The notes under the pieces were generated by a model. The model did not search any database and was not told the DNA's origin. It was given only the letters and a program-made list of their open reading frames with translations. Made by a program: the position numbers and the translations under genes. DNA of 64,000 nt. Origin: Tistlia sp040905785. GTDB taxonomy: Bacteria > Pseudomonadota > Alphaproteobacteria > Kiloniellales > DSM-21159. Of this stretch, positions 31,114-40,291 are shown piece by piece (within the stretch, counting starts at the first letter, position 1; every line of letters starts with the position of its first letter). The stretch is from positions 62,001 to 126,000 of the forward strand of contig NZ_JBBDQW010000006.1 of the NCBI RefSeq assembly GCF_040905785.1, written 5' to 3'.

Positions 31114-33093
31114 ATGAAAAATCTTGCGAGCGGAACGACATCAGAGCCGCCGCGGCATGTGCTCGTCTCGACACGGCTCAGTCCCTCGGTCGAAATGGCC
31201 CGCTGGCTCTTCGAAGCCTATCGCATTGCCTATGAGGAACAGGCCCACGCGCCCATCTTCCATGCCTTCGTGTCGAAGCGACACAGGGTCGGGATCGAGC
31301 TCCCGCTGGTCCTGACGCCCGACGGGCCGTGGGTCGGGCTGAAGGGTTTCCTTTTCGGGCTGGACGCCAAGACGCGGCCGGGACAGAGGCTGCTCGGCGA
31401 AACGCAGGCGGAGCGGGAGCAGACCCTCGAATGGGTCGACCTGTTCTACGACAAGCTCTTCTGGCCCGCGGTTCAGGTCTATTACCACTTCATGCTCGAT
31501 CACCGAGAGACGGTGACGAAGTACGCGGTGGACCGCGCGCCAAGCTGGCAGAAAGTCCTCGTATCGAGAGGCTTTCGCGTCTGGCGCAAGGGGATGCTGG
31601 CCGGGATCAAGCTCAAGGGTTTCGATCTGGACGCGACGCTTGGCCGTATCGACGCGGCCTTCGACGCGGTCGAGGCCGCCTGCGAGGGGCAGCCCTTCCT
31701 CGGCGGAGCCCGGCCGGGCACGGCGGATATCGTCTTTGCCTCGCTCTCGGGGCCGCTGCTCCTGCCGGGGAAGTTCGCGGCCCCCTTGCCGTCGCTGGAA
31801 GAGCTGCCGACGGCCTATCGCAAGATCGTCGAGCGCTACCGCGCGCGGCCCGCCGGCCGCATCGCACAGGAGATCTACGAGACCGCGCGGCCCGAACCGC
31901 AGCCGCCGATGAAACGACCGCGTATCGGATGGTCCCCGACCGGATGGCTGGCCGGTTCGACCCTTCCCGCCCTGGCGCTGCGGACCCTCGTGCGCTTCCG
32001 CCCGACCCTGCGCCTGCGCGGGACCGTCTTCGCGCTCTCATGGGAGAACGTCACCGAGGTCCTGCGACGCGACAGCGATTTCGCCATCGAACCGGTCAAC
32101 AAGGAAAGAATCACGGCGGTGAGCGGGCCCTTCATCCTCGGCATGGATCGCTCCGCGCCAGACATCTTCGCGCAGCGCGAGGCGGTCTACACGGCGATGC
32201 GCGAGGCCAGGATGAGCCCGGCGCGCAGCCTACTCGACACCGAAGCGCGGCGGCTGCTCGAGGACGCGGCGGAGCGGCACGGCCGGATCGACCTGGTGAA
32301 CGGCTACGCCCGCCTGGTAGCCGCGCGGACCGCAACGGCGATCTTCGGCATCGCAGGGCCGACCGAGGCGGACATGACCCGCGTGCTGCGGGCGGTGTTC
32401 CACGAGACCTTCCTCAATCCCAAGGGCGACAACGTCGTGCGGGACAAAGGGATCGCCGCGGGTCGGGAGCTGGGAGACTGGATCGACGCCGAGATCGCGC
32501 GGCGCGGCGATCGGCCCGAGGACGACGTTCTCGGCGGCCTGATCCGGGCACAGAAGGCCCTGCCGCTCGAGCCCGAGGCCGTGCGCTGGATGCTGGCCGG
32601 GCTGATCGTCGGCGCCGTCGATACGACGGCGACGGCGGTCGCGAATGCCGCACGGGTGCTGCTTTCGCGGCGGCGCACCCTCGAGGCGGTCCGCCGCGAT
32701 CTCGACGATCACGACCGGATGTTGAGTTGGTGCTACGAGGCCCTGCGCCAGCTTCCGCACAACCCGGTCGTCCTGCGCAAGACCCAGCACGCGACCTCGC
32801 TCGACGGGATGCAGATCGCGCCCGGCACCAGCGTGATCCCGGTGACGCTTGCGGCGATGCAGGATGCGAGCCGCTTCCCGCGGCCGGGCCGGCTCCTGCC
32901 CGGGCGAGAGATGCGTCGATACCTGCATTTCGGCTACGGGCTGCATTGCTGCTCCGGCCGCGACGTCAACGACCGACAGATCCCGGCGCTGGTGGCGCAT
33001 CTGCTGCGGGCGGGCGCGACCGGGGTCGAGCGCTACCACGCCCGCGGACCCTTTCCCGACGAAGTGATCGTCAGGCTCGGAGCGGACCGATGA
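31114..33093 (+). CDS. Fusion of glutathione S-transferase-like domain and cytochrome P450
   Basis: 659 residues from the ATG at 31114. Residues 1-260 follow a GST plan: a thioredoxin-like start (VSTRLSPSVEMARWLFEAYR), and a helical part ending with GTADIVFASLSGPLLLPG and ERYRARPAGRIAQEIYE. Residues 280-659 are a P450: I-helix LIVGAVDTTATAV, ExxR in CYEALRQLPHNPVVL, and the heme loop HFGYGLHCCSGRD matching FGxGxHxCxG with Cys613 as ligand. No reductase gene lies nearby. The stop overlaps the start of a DyP-type gene (ATGA), so the two are produced together. The substrate is unknown; a hydrophobic or lipid-derived compound is plausible because the partner is membrane-bound. Confidence 0.8.
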   Translation: MKNLASGTTSEPPRHVLVSTRLSPSVEMARWLFEAYRIAYEEQAHAPIFHAFVSKRHRVGIELPLVLTPDGPWVGLKGFLFGLDAKTRPGQRLLGETQAEREQTLEWVDLFYDKLFWPAVQVYYHFMLDHRETVTKYAVDRAPSWQKVLVSRGFRVWRKGMLAGIKLKGFDLDATLGRIDAAFDAVEAACEGQPFLGGARPGTADIVFASLSGPLLLPGKFAAPLPSLEELPTAYRKIVERYRARPAGRIAQEIYETARPEPQPPMKRPRIGWSPTGWLAGSTLPALALRTLVRFRPTLRLRGTVFALSWENVTEVLRRDSDFAIEPVNKERITAVSGPFILGMDRSAPDIFAQREAVYTAMREARMSPARSLLDTEARRLLEDAAERHGRIDLVNGYARLVAARTATAIFGIAGPTEADMTRVLRAVFHETFLNPKGDNVVRDKGIAAGRELGDWIDAEIARRGDRPEDDVLGGLIRAQKALPLEPEAVRWMLAGLIVGAVDTTATAVANAARVLLSRRRTLEAVRRDLDDHDRMLSWCYEALRQLPHNPVVLRKTQHATSLDGMQIAPGTSVIPVTLAAMQDASRFPRPGRLLPGREMRRYLHFGYGLHCCSGRDVNDRQIPALVAHLLRAGATGVERYHARGPFPDEVIVRLGADR

Positions 33094-36029
33094 CCTTTAC
33101 CTACTTGACCATCGCCCTGCCGTTCGACGGCGCCAGGATCGGCGCCGTCGACGAGATCCTCGCGACCGAAGGCCGGCAAGCCTATCGGGGCGGCCGCGTG
33201 CGCAAGAGCCTGCGCGGCAAGGGCGTGCATTTTCTCAGCATCACGACGGTGCCGGAAGGCATCGGCTCCGGCGCGTTCCTGGTACTCGAATCCTCCCATG
33301 ACGGCGACCGGAACTCGGCGATCCGGACGCTGGCGGACAACTTGTCGGAGAGCCTCACGGCGATCTTCGAGGGGGCGGGTATCCGGGTCACGGGGGGCGA
33401 TATCGCCGGGCTGCTCCGGGAGCACTCGATCGAGACCGGGACTGGGCTCTTCTCCGTGCCGGGGCTGAACCACCGCGGCGTCCCGGGAATGACGGTCGAC
33501 CGCATCTTCCGGGAAGAGGATTTCGGCAACAGGGTCCGCGATCTCGTCGTGGCGGACCGAAGCGACGCTTCGCGGCTGCAGCGGCTGCGCGCTTTGCGCG
33601 AGGCCGTCGCGAAGGACGAGGCCCAGGCGGACATGATGAAGACGGACGACGTGTCCTTCCTCTACCCCGGCCCGGCCGGCGCGTTCGGGCCCGCGGCGCT
33701 GCTCGGGCTGGTCGGGCGGGGCATCGTGAACTTCGCCTGGCCGGGCCTGATCGTCGCGGCGCTCACGACACTCCTGGCGGGGATCTGGATCGGTGCGACC
33801 TCCGGCCCCTGGGCGGGGATCGGCATGGCGGCGCTGGTCCTCCTGCTCTGGTGCCTGGTCCTGGTCGCGGCGGCCGGCGCGCTCTACGCCGGGCTCCGGC
33901 GCCGGGAGACGACCGACGCGCCGGACGACAGCGCACCCGCATACCAGGTCCTGAGCGATGTCATGGGCATCGAGGACGATGGCGACGTCAACCACCTCGC
34001 CGGCATCTCGGTGATGAAGGCGGGCCGGCTGCGGCGGTTCACTTTGCGCCTCGCCTTCTGGTTCGTCGGCGAGCTTGCGGCGACACGCTTCCGTCCCGGG
34101 TTCCTTGGCGATCTCGGCACGATCCATTCCGCACGCTGGGTGCTGCTGCCGGGCACGGACAAGCTGCTGTTCTTCTCCAACTACAGCGGCAGCTGGGAGA
34201 GCTACCTGGAGGATTTCATCACCAAGGCCTCGACCGGCCTGACGGGGGTCTGGAGCAATACCGAGGGCTTTCCGCGCACCTCCAACCTCTTCTTCGACGG
34301 CGCGACCGATGGCGACCGGTTCAAGCGATGGGCGCGGCGCCAGCAGCGGCCGTCCTGGTTCTGGTATCGCGCCTATCCGAACAAGACCACGCATACGGTC
34401 CGGCTGAACGCCGCGATCCGGCATGGGCTGCTCACCGCGGCGACCGAGGACGAGGCAGCCGCCTGGTTCGACCTTTTCGGGTCGTCCCAGCGAAGGGCGG
34501 CGACGCTCCAGACGGACGAGATCCAGAAGATCCTGTTCGGCGGCATGGGGTCGCTGCGCGACGGCGTATGCCACCTGATCCGGCTGCCCGAGGACGCAGA
34601 CGCGGCGCGCGACTGGCTGCGCAAGGTCGAGCCGATGATCTCCTACGGTGACGACAAGCCCGGCGCGACGGCTACCATTCTCGCGCTGACCGCGACCGGA
34701 CTGAGCCGGTTCGGGCTGACGGAAGCGGAGCTCGCCACCTTCCCCGCCGCGTTCCGCCAGGGCATGGCCGAGCCCCGCCGCGCCCGGTCGGTCCTGATGG
34801 ACACCGGGGAGGACAAGCCCGCCACCTGGGACTGGGGGCAGACGGAGAAGCCCGTCGACGCGGCGCTCTATGTGCTGTCCCGGGTTCCCGACGAGGGGAC
34901 GGAGAACAGCGCCGGGGCCCACGCAAGCGAGGTCGTCGAGGCGCTCCAGGCGGCCGGCGGCGCGCTGGTCTGGACGATCGAGGCCGAGCGCCTGCCCGAG
35001 GACGCCCCGGTGCGCGAGCCCTTCGGCTTCGTCGACGGCGTATCGCAGCCGATCCTGCGGGGCATCCCGCGCTGGCGGCAGAACCAGAATTCGCGCGACG
35101 TGGTCGAACCGGGCGAGTTCATCCTCGGCTACCCCGACAACCGCGGCTACCTGCCGCCCTCGCCGAGCGTTGCCGCGACAGCGGACCCCGCGAACCGCCT
35201 GCCCGCCGTGGATACGAGCACCGCAGACGCCGACTGGCCGGATTTCCGCCGCAGCACCGCCAATGCCGACCGCGACTTCGGGCGCAACGGGTCGTTCCTC
35301 GTGATCCGCGAGATGGAGCAGGACGTGGACAAGTTCCGGCAGCAGGCGCTGGAGCTGGCCGACCAGCTGGCCGACCACCCGGCCCGGCCGCACGGCCTCT
35401 CCCGCGACCAGTTCGCGACCTGGATCACGGCGAAGTCCATGGGCCGGTGGCCGGATGGAAGCTCTCTGACACGCCATCCCTTCGCGCCGGCGAGCGGCTG
35501 GGACGGCAAGACCCCGATCCGGCCGGACAACGACTTCCTGCACGGGGTGGAGGATCCCGACGGCAAGCGCTGTCCCTACAGCGCCCATATCCGCCGAAGC
35601 AATCCGCGCGAGAGCTTCGAGCCGGGCTCGGAGGAGCAGCTTTCGATCGTGAACCGCCACCGGATCCTCCGCGTCGGCCGACCCTACGCGCGCGGCGCCG
35701 GCCCGTCACGCAAGCGCGGGCTCCTCTTCCTGTGCCTGAATGCGGATATCGAGCGGCAGTTCGAATTCGTCCAGCAGACCTGGGCGATGTCGCGTCAGTT
35801 TCACGGACTGACCGACGAGGTCGACGCCATCGTCGGTCGCGGGGGAAAAGCCGGGCAATTGACCATTCCCACGTCCTCCGGGCCGATGTGCGCCAAAGGC
35901 TTCAACGACGTCGTTCGCATTCGGGGCGGGGCCTATTTCTTCCTGCCGAGCAGAAGCGCCGTCGCCTTTCTCGCGGGATTGAAACAGGGCGGTTCCGGCG
36001 CGGATGGTCTGGGCAGTGTTCAGAGATAG
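33090..36029 (+). CDS. Large membrane protein with C-terminal DyP-type heme peroxidase domain
   Basis: 979 residues. Residues 1-190 form an alpha/beta domain that I do not recognise (MTFTYLTIALPFDGARIGAV). Two or three membrane segments follow at about 197-270 (WPGLIVAALTTLLAGIWIG, ALVLLLWCLVLVAAAGALYA). Next comes a middle domain with LLPGTDKLLFFSNYSGSWES, and from about residue 470 a DyP domain: LQTDEIQKILFGGMGSLRDG, the catalytic GFVDG motif (646-650, Asp649), CPYSAHIRRSNPR with the probable heme ligand His833, and ERQFEFVQQTWAM. No Tat signal is seen. It is translationally coupled to the GST-P450 gene and is longer than stand-alone DyPs (300-450). Confidence 0.8.
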   Translation: MTFTYLTIALPFDGARIGAVDEILATEGRQAYRGGRVRKSLRGKGVHFLSITTVPEGIGSGAFLVLESSHDGDRNSAIRTLADNLSESLTAIFEGAGIRVTGGDIAGLLREHSIETGTGLFSVPGLNHRGVPGMTVDRIFREEDFGNRVRDLVVADRSDASRLQRLRALREAVAKDEAQADMMKTDDVSFLYPGPAGAFGPAALLGLVGRGIVNFAWPGLIVAALTTLLAGIWIGATSGPWAGIGMAALVLLLWCLVLVAAAGALYAGLRRRETTDAPDDSAPAYQVLSDVMGIEDDGDVNHLAGISVMKAGRLRRFTLRLAFWFVGELAATRFRPGFLGDLGTIHSARWVLLPGTDKLLFFSNYSGSWESYLEDFITKASTGLTGVWSNTEGFPRTSNLFFDGATDGDRFKRWARRQQRPSWFWYRAYPNKTTHTVRLNAAIRHGLLTAATEDEAAAWFDLFGSSQRRAATLQTDEIQKILFGGMGSLRDGVCHLIRLPEDADAARDWLRKVEPMISYGDDKPGATATILALTATGLSRFGLTEAELATFPAAFRQGMAEPRRARSVLMDTGEDKPATWDWGQTEKPVDAALYVLSRVPDEGTENSAGAHASEVVEALQAAGGALVWTIEAERLPEDAPVREPFGFVDGVSQPILRGIPRWRQNQNSRDVVEPGEFILGYPDNRGYLPPSPSVAATADPANRLPAVDTSTADADWPDFRRSTANADRDFGRNGSFLVIREMEQDVDKFRQQALELADQLADHPARPHGLSRDQFATWITAKSMGRWPDGSSLTRHPFAPASGWDGKTPIRPDNDFLHGVEDPDGKRCPYSAHIRRSNPRESFEPGSEEQLSIVNRHRILRVGRPYARGAGPSRKRGLLFLCLNADIERQFEFVQQTWAMSRQFHGLTDEVDAIVGRGGKAGQLTIPTSSGPMCAKGFNDVVRIRGGAYFFLPSRSAVAFLAGLKQGGSGADGLGSVQR

Positions 36030-36085
36030 GCGCTCTCGGAGCGCCCGAGTGCGCGGTGCGTAGCAGACCGACTTCTGCAAGCCGC

Positions 36086-37069
36086 CTATGCGCCGAGACG
36101 CGCCTTGCTCATCCGCAGCGTCACGATGACGCCGTCGTCGGTCCAGTCGCGGGTGATGGAGCCCCCGATCTGTTTGATCACCCTTGCCGTCAGCTTGCTG
36201 CCGAATCCTTCACGACCGTGCGGCGCGTTCGGAGGCGGGCCGCCACTTTCGGCCCAGACCAGTTCCAGCTCGTTCTCCCCTTCATTGCACGACACGTCCA
36301 GCCCTCCCTCGGCGGTCGACAGGGCGCCATACTTCGCCGCGTTGGTGGCCAGCTCGTGGACGATCATGGCGAGTGCGGCGATGGAATGTTCGCCCACCAG
36401 GACCTCCGGCGCGGAAAGGGCTACGCCTTTTGAGTTCGAGCCATTGTCCGAGTAGGCTTTCAGGAGAACGACGAGGAGATCTCGCAGGGGAACGGCACGT
36501 GTCTGTTTGCTGAATGCCGGGTGAATCAGGTCGTGGGCCGCGGACAGGGCGGCCAGGCGACGCGTCAAGTCGCCAGCCATCTCAGTCGCGGTCTCGGTCG
36601 ACCTCGAGGCGATTCCGGTCAGCGCCGAGGTGAGGCTGAACAGGTTCTTGATCCGGTGCTGCATCTCGCTCGCGATCATTTCCCGCTCTTCTTCCGCGAG
36701 CTTGCGAACCGTGACGTCCAGGAACACGCCGAACATGATCCGGCCGACGATGCCTTGATCGTCGCCACGCCCCCGCGCGGAAACCCACCGCACATCGTCA
36801 CCGTGCAAGATCCGAAAATCCGTTTCGTAGGCGCCGCTCAGGTCCCTTGTGGAGCTGAAGGCTGCCCGAACCTTGTCCAGGTCGGACGGGTGGATACGCT
36901 CGGACAGTTCCTCGAAGGTGATGTGATCTCTGGGCGGCACGCCCCAAAGCTCGAAAGCATGCTCGTCCATGGCGATCTTGTCGGTATCGACGTTCCAGGA
37001 CCACAGCGCCACTCCAGCGGCATCCGTGGCAATGCGCAGTCGTCGCTCGTCCCAAACTGCGTCATCCAT
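36086..37069 (-). CDS. PAS-HWE sensor histidine kinase
   Basis: 327 residues, no membrane segment, so a cytoplasmic sensor. A PAS domain (about 10-125) shows VALWSWNVDTDKIAMDEHAF and FEELSERIHPSDLDKVRAAF with the PAC end GRIMFGVFLDVTVRKLAEEE. The HWE kinase core has the phosphoacceptor region EMQHRIKNLFSLTSALTGIA and the N-box HELATNAAKYGALSTAEGGL, followed by FGSKLTARVIKQIGG. HWE kinases are common in alphaproteobacteria and feed light, oxygen or general stress pathways. No response regulator is adjacent. It is convergent with the DyP gene at a distance of 56 bases. Confidence 0.9.
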   Translation of the reverse strand: MDDAVWDERRLRIATDAAGVALWSWNVDTDKIAMDEHAFELWGVPPRDHITFEELSERIHPSDLDKVRAAFSSTRDLSGAYETDFRILHGDDVRWVSARGRGDDQGIVGRIMFGVFLDVTVRKLAEEEREMIASEMQHRIKNLFSLTSALTGIASRSTETATEMAGDLTRRLAALSAAHDLIHPAFSKQTRAVPLRDLLVVLLKAYSDNGSNSKGVALSAPEVLVGEHSIAALAMIVHELATNAAKYGALSTAEGGLDVSCNEGENELELVWAESGGPPPNAPHGREGFGSKLTARVIKQIGGSITRDWTDDGVIVTLRMSKARLGA

Positions 37070-37267
37070 GGCTGGCAGTGCCTCTCGGTGTCATAGTTCC
37101 TCAATCACATTACATCAGGCGCATAGGTGCGCCACGGCAGGGGGCAGCCAAACGACTGGAAGAGCTGCCGCCACGCCGCGAGAGCCCCGGACAGCAGTAG
37201 CAGGTGCGACCGCTCGGTGCTGCGAAATAGCAGATTTCTCCATCGGTCGCCTCGGTCGGGGACTGCG

Positions 37268-38191
37268 CTACGCGGTCGCGCCCCACGCCCCGGCCTGCCG
37301 GAACAGCGTCTCCCGGAAGGCCCTGGCCGCCGGGCCGGGCTGCTCGTCCGTACGGCGCATCAGCCAGACGCGGGCCAGCGATTCGCCTTCCGGGCCGAAC
37401 TCGGCCGCAGGCACGCGCACGAGCCGCCCTTCCGCCAGGTCGCGCTCCACGATCCAGAGCGGCAGGCTGCCCCAGCCGAGGCCGGCGAGGATCAGCGCGT
37501 GCTTGGTGGGATTGTCGCTCACCCGCCAGGTGCCGGGCGAGAGCACGTCGTAGTCACGGCCCTCGGTCAGGGGCGACGGGTCCTCGGCCACGATCTGAAG
37601 CTGGTCGGCGAGCTCCGCCGCCGTGACCGGCTCGCGGCTGGCGGCTCGCCGGGCCAAGGGATGGCCCGCGGCGACTACCGCGGCCCTCGGCACGAGGGCG
37701 AGCGCCTGCCGCTCGATCTGCGGGTCCGGGATGTCGACGCTGCTGATCGCCAAGGCGCAGCGCCGCTGCCGCAGGGCATGCACGGCTTCCCCCAGCGAGG
37801 CCGTGAAGATCCGCACCGCGACCGACGGATAGGCCTCGTGCAGCTCCTTCAGCGCCGCGGTGGCGAGCCCGATCGGAAACTGCGGGTCGAGGGCGATCGT
37901 GAAGCCGAGCTCGAGGCCCTCCCCGAGGCCCCGCGCCCGCGCCCGCATCGTATCCACCTTGAGCAAGACGGCGCGCACGTCGGCGAGCAGCGAGCGGCCC
38001 TCCGGCGTCAGGGCGGGCCGATGCGCCGAGCGGTCGAAGAGGCTGACCCCGAGCTCCGCCTCCAGCTTGGCGATCGCGTGGCTGACCGCCGACTGAACCC
38101 GCGAGAGACGCGCAGCCGCCGCCCGGAAGCTGCCCGTCTCCGCGACGGCCACGAAAGTGCGCATCTGGTCGAGCGTGAGGGCGTCCAACAT
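37268..38191 (-). CDS. LysR-family transcriptional regulator
   Basis: 307 residues from the ATG at 38191 (MLDALTLDQMRTFVAVAETG); an ATG 12 bases upstream is possible. The N-terminal winged helix is complete (SFRAAAARLSRVQSAVSHAI), followed by a periplasmic-binding-protein-like effector domain. It is divergent from wrbA, and a T-N11-A box (ATC-N9-GAT) lies just upstream, so it most likely controls wrbA and the MFS gene, perhaps in response to quinone or aromatic stress. Part of its C-terminal coding sequence reappears, degraded, in the pseudogene at 40.7 kb. Confidence 0.9.
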   Translation of the reverse strand: MLDALTLDQMRTFVAVAETGSFRAAAARLSRVQSAVSHAIAKLEAELGVSLFDRSAHRPALTPEGRSLLADVRAVLLKVDTMRARARGLGEGLELGFTIALDPQFPIGLATAALKELHEAYPSVAVRIFTASLGEAVHALRQRRCALAISSVDIPDPQIERQALALVPRAAVVAAGHPLARRAASREPVTAAELADQLQIVAEDPSPLTEGRDYDVLSPGTWRVSDNPTKHALILAGLGWGSLPLWIVERDLAEGRLVRVPAAEFGPEGESLARVWLMRRTDEQPGPAARAFRETLFRQAGAWGATA

Positions 38192-38192
38192 G

Positions 38193-38207
38193 ATCGATCT
38201 CATAGAT
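38193..38207. promoter_or_regulatory. Possible LysR binding box
   Basis: ATC-GATCTCATA-GAT fits the T-N11-A rule with dyad ends. It sits right at the LysR start and 136 bases before wrbA. The remaining 135 bases of the divergent gap are AT-richer (GATTTTTTCTCAG) and would carry the promoters. Confidence 0.35.
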
Positions 38208-38342
38208 CGGATTGAGCGATTTTTTCTCAGTTACGCCGATCGGCCTCGACTGTCATCTGCTTCTCGAACGGCGCAGTCGGCGCCGAAGGAGAAGCGCAAC
38301 GCGCGCGGCGAACGTTCGACGCGCCCTGCTGGAAGATGACAG

Positions 38343-38981
38343 ATGACCAAGGTTCTCGTGCTCTACTACTCCTCCTACGGCCATATCGAGGCCATGGCCA
38401 AGGCCCTCGCCGAAGGCGCGAGGCAGGCCGACGCGGCGGTCACCGTGAAGCGGGTGCCGGAGCTGGTGCCCGAGGAGATCGCCAGGAAATCCGGCTATCG
38501 CCTCGACCAGGAGGCGCCCGTCGCGACCGTCGCCGAGTTGGCCGACCACGACGCCATCGTCATCGGCACGCCGACCCGCTTCGGCAACATGGCGAGCCAG
38601 ATGAAGAACTTCCTCGACCAGGCCGGCGGCCTGTGGTTCGAGGACAAGCTGGTCGGCAAGGTCGGCAGCGTCTTCACCTCCACCGGCAGCCAGCACGGCG
38701 GCCAGGAATCGACCATCCTCTCCACCCACGTCGTGCTGCTGCACCTGGGCATGGTGATCGTCGGCCTGCCCTACAGCTTCAAGGGCCAGATGCGCATGGA
38801 CGAGGTCACCGGCGGCTCGCCCTACGGCGCCTCGACGCTGGCGGAGGACGAGAACCAGAGCGACCGCCAGCCGAGCGCCAACGAGTTGGAGGGCGCGCGC
38901 TTCCAGGGCCGGCACGTGGCCGAGATCGCCAGGGCGATGGCGCTCGGCCGCAGGCAGCCGGTACCGGAGCCCGCCGGTTGA
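38343..38981 (+). CDS. wrbA: NAD(P)H:quinone oxidoreductase, WrbA type
   Basis: 212 residues, a flavodoxin-fold FMN enzyme that reduces quinones by two electrons and so limits redox cycling. The FMN phosphate loop is visible as LYYSSYGHIEAMAKALAEGA, followed by GTPTRFGNMASQMKNFLDQA and STGSQHGGQESTILSTHVVL, all typical of type IV WrbA. The spacing, with a four-base overlap into the MFS gene (TTGA), shows an operon. Divergent transcription from a LysR gene suggests induction by a redox-active compound. Confidence 0.95.
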   Translation: MTKVLVLYYSSYGHIEAMAKALAEGARQADAAVTVKRVPELVPEEIARKSGYRLDQEAPVATVAELADHDAIVIGTPTRFGNMASQMKNFLDQAGGLWFEDKLVGKVGSVFTSTGSQHGGQESTILSTHVVLLHLGMVIVGLPYSFKGQMRMDEVTGGSPYGASTLAEDENQSDRQPSANELEGARFQGRHVAEIARAMALGRRQPVPEPAG

Positions 38982-40291
38982 ACGGAGGCCACGCCCTGCC
39001 ATCCAGCTCGGCCTGGCCCGCCGTCTTCCTGATCCTTGGCGCCGGCGTCGTGTCGGCCTTCCAGGTCGGCAAGGCGCCCTTGGCGCTCTCGGCCGTGCAG
39101 GACGAGCTGGGGCTCAGCCTCGCCACCGCCTCCTGGCTGAACTCGGCTTTCGCCCTCATTGGGGCTGTCGCCGGCGCGCCGATCGGGCTGGCCGTCGACC
39201 GCATCGGGGCCAAGCGGATGGCGGTCGCGGGCCTGCTCCTTATGGCCGCCGGCTCCGCGCTGGGGGCGGTCGCGAGCGGACCGGCCGTCCTGCTCGGCAC
39301 GCGGGTGATCGAGGGACTGGGCTTCCTGGGGCTCATCGTGGCCGCGCCGGTCATGGTCGTCGCGGTGGCTCCGCTTGAGATCCGGGACCGGGCGATGGCG
39401 CTCTGGGCGAGCTTCATGCCCGTCGGCATGACGATCGTCCTGCTCGCAGCGCCGCTGCTGAGCCTGCTCACCTGGCGGGGTTTCTGGACGCTCAACGCGG
39501 TGATCCTTTTCGGCTACGCGGCGCTCCTGGCCCTGACCCTGGAGCTGCCGCCGAGCCGCCGGGACAGGCATCCACCGATACGCCAGGACATCGGCAGCGC
39601 CCTGAGAGCGCCAGGACCGTGGATCCTCGGCGGGCTTTTCGCGGCATTCGCGACCGGCTTCTTCGCCCTCTTCGGCTTTCTCCCCTCCTATCTCTCCGAG
39701 CGGCTCGGGATCGGCCTCGAAGCCGCGAGCCTGCTGAGCGCGGCAGCGATCGCGGCCAGCGGCCTCGGCAACCTCGCCTGCGGGCAGCTCCTGGCGCGCG
39801 GGGCCCGGCCGGTGCGCCTTCTCGCCGCGAGCTTCGGCATCCTGGCGATCTGCGGCGCCGGCGCGTTCGCCGCGCCCGTCCCGGGCGCGGCGGTCGTCGC
39901 CCTGTGCGTCGTCTTCGCCTTCGCCAGCGGCCTCGTCCCGGTCGTGATATTCTTCAGCGCTCCCCTCTACGCCCCCACTCCGGCGCTGGTCGGGGCGACG
40001 CTCGGGTTCGCCATGCAGGGCAACAACGTCGGCCTGCTCCTCGGTCCCGCCGCATCGGGCGCGATCGCCGCTGCCTTCGGCTGGCCGGCCGTCTCCCTCC
40101 TGATCGCCGCGATCTGCCTGCTTGCGGCCCTGCCGATCGTCGCCTATCGGGTGTTCGGCAGGCGGCGGAGCGGCCAGGGCGCTGGCGGCCCTGCCGGCGC
40201 TTTCGGCGGGGCAGTCAGGAAGCCCTCCGGCGCAGGGTCCGAAGCTTTAGGGCTTGGGCGACGATCAGGGGCGCCAGGCTGCCGCCGATGA
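38978..40291 (+). CDS. MFS transporter (CynX/NimT-like layout)
   Basis: 437 residues from a TTG that overlaps the wrbA stop. About 12 membrane segments are readable. The MFS loop-2 motif is present as GLAVDRIGAKRMAVAGLLLM, and the second half begins near GPWILGGLFAAFATGFFALF. The substrate is unknown; pairing with wrbA suggests export of a quinone-like or aromatic compound. The last roughly 40 residues (Gly/Arg-rich, from about 40174 on) look non-native, because this segment runs antisense into a decayed P-type ATPase remnant; the original stop was probably lost. Confidence 0.82.
   Translation: MNGGHALPSSSAWPAVFLILGAGVVSAFQVGKAPLALSAVQDELGLSLATASWLNSAFALIGAVAGAPIGLAVDRIGAKRMAVAGLLLMAAGSALGAVASGPAVLLGTRVIEGLGFLGLIVAAPVMVVAVAPLEIRDRAMALWASFMPVGMTIVLLAAPLLSLLTWRGFWTLNAVILFGYAALLALTLELPPSRRDRHPPIRQDIGSALRAPGPWILGGLFAAFATGFFALFGFLPSYLSERLGIGLEAASLLSAAAIAASGLGNLACGQLLARGARPVRLLAASFGILAICGAGAFAAPVPGAAVVALCVVFAFASGLVPVVIFFSAPLYAPTPALVGATLGFAMQGNNVGLLLGPAASGAIAAAFGWPAVSLLIAAICLLAALPIVAYRVFGRRRSGQGAGGPAGAFGGAVRKPSGAGSEALGLGRRSGAPGCRR

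Noticed and set aside
33033..35660. Long minus-strand frame (875 codons) opposite the DyP gene
   Set aside because: The opposite strand carries intact P450 and DyP motifs; the antisense frame is Arg/Ala-rich without recognisable features.
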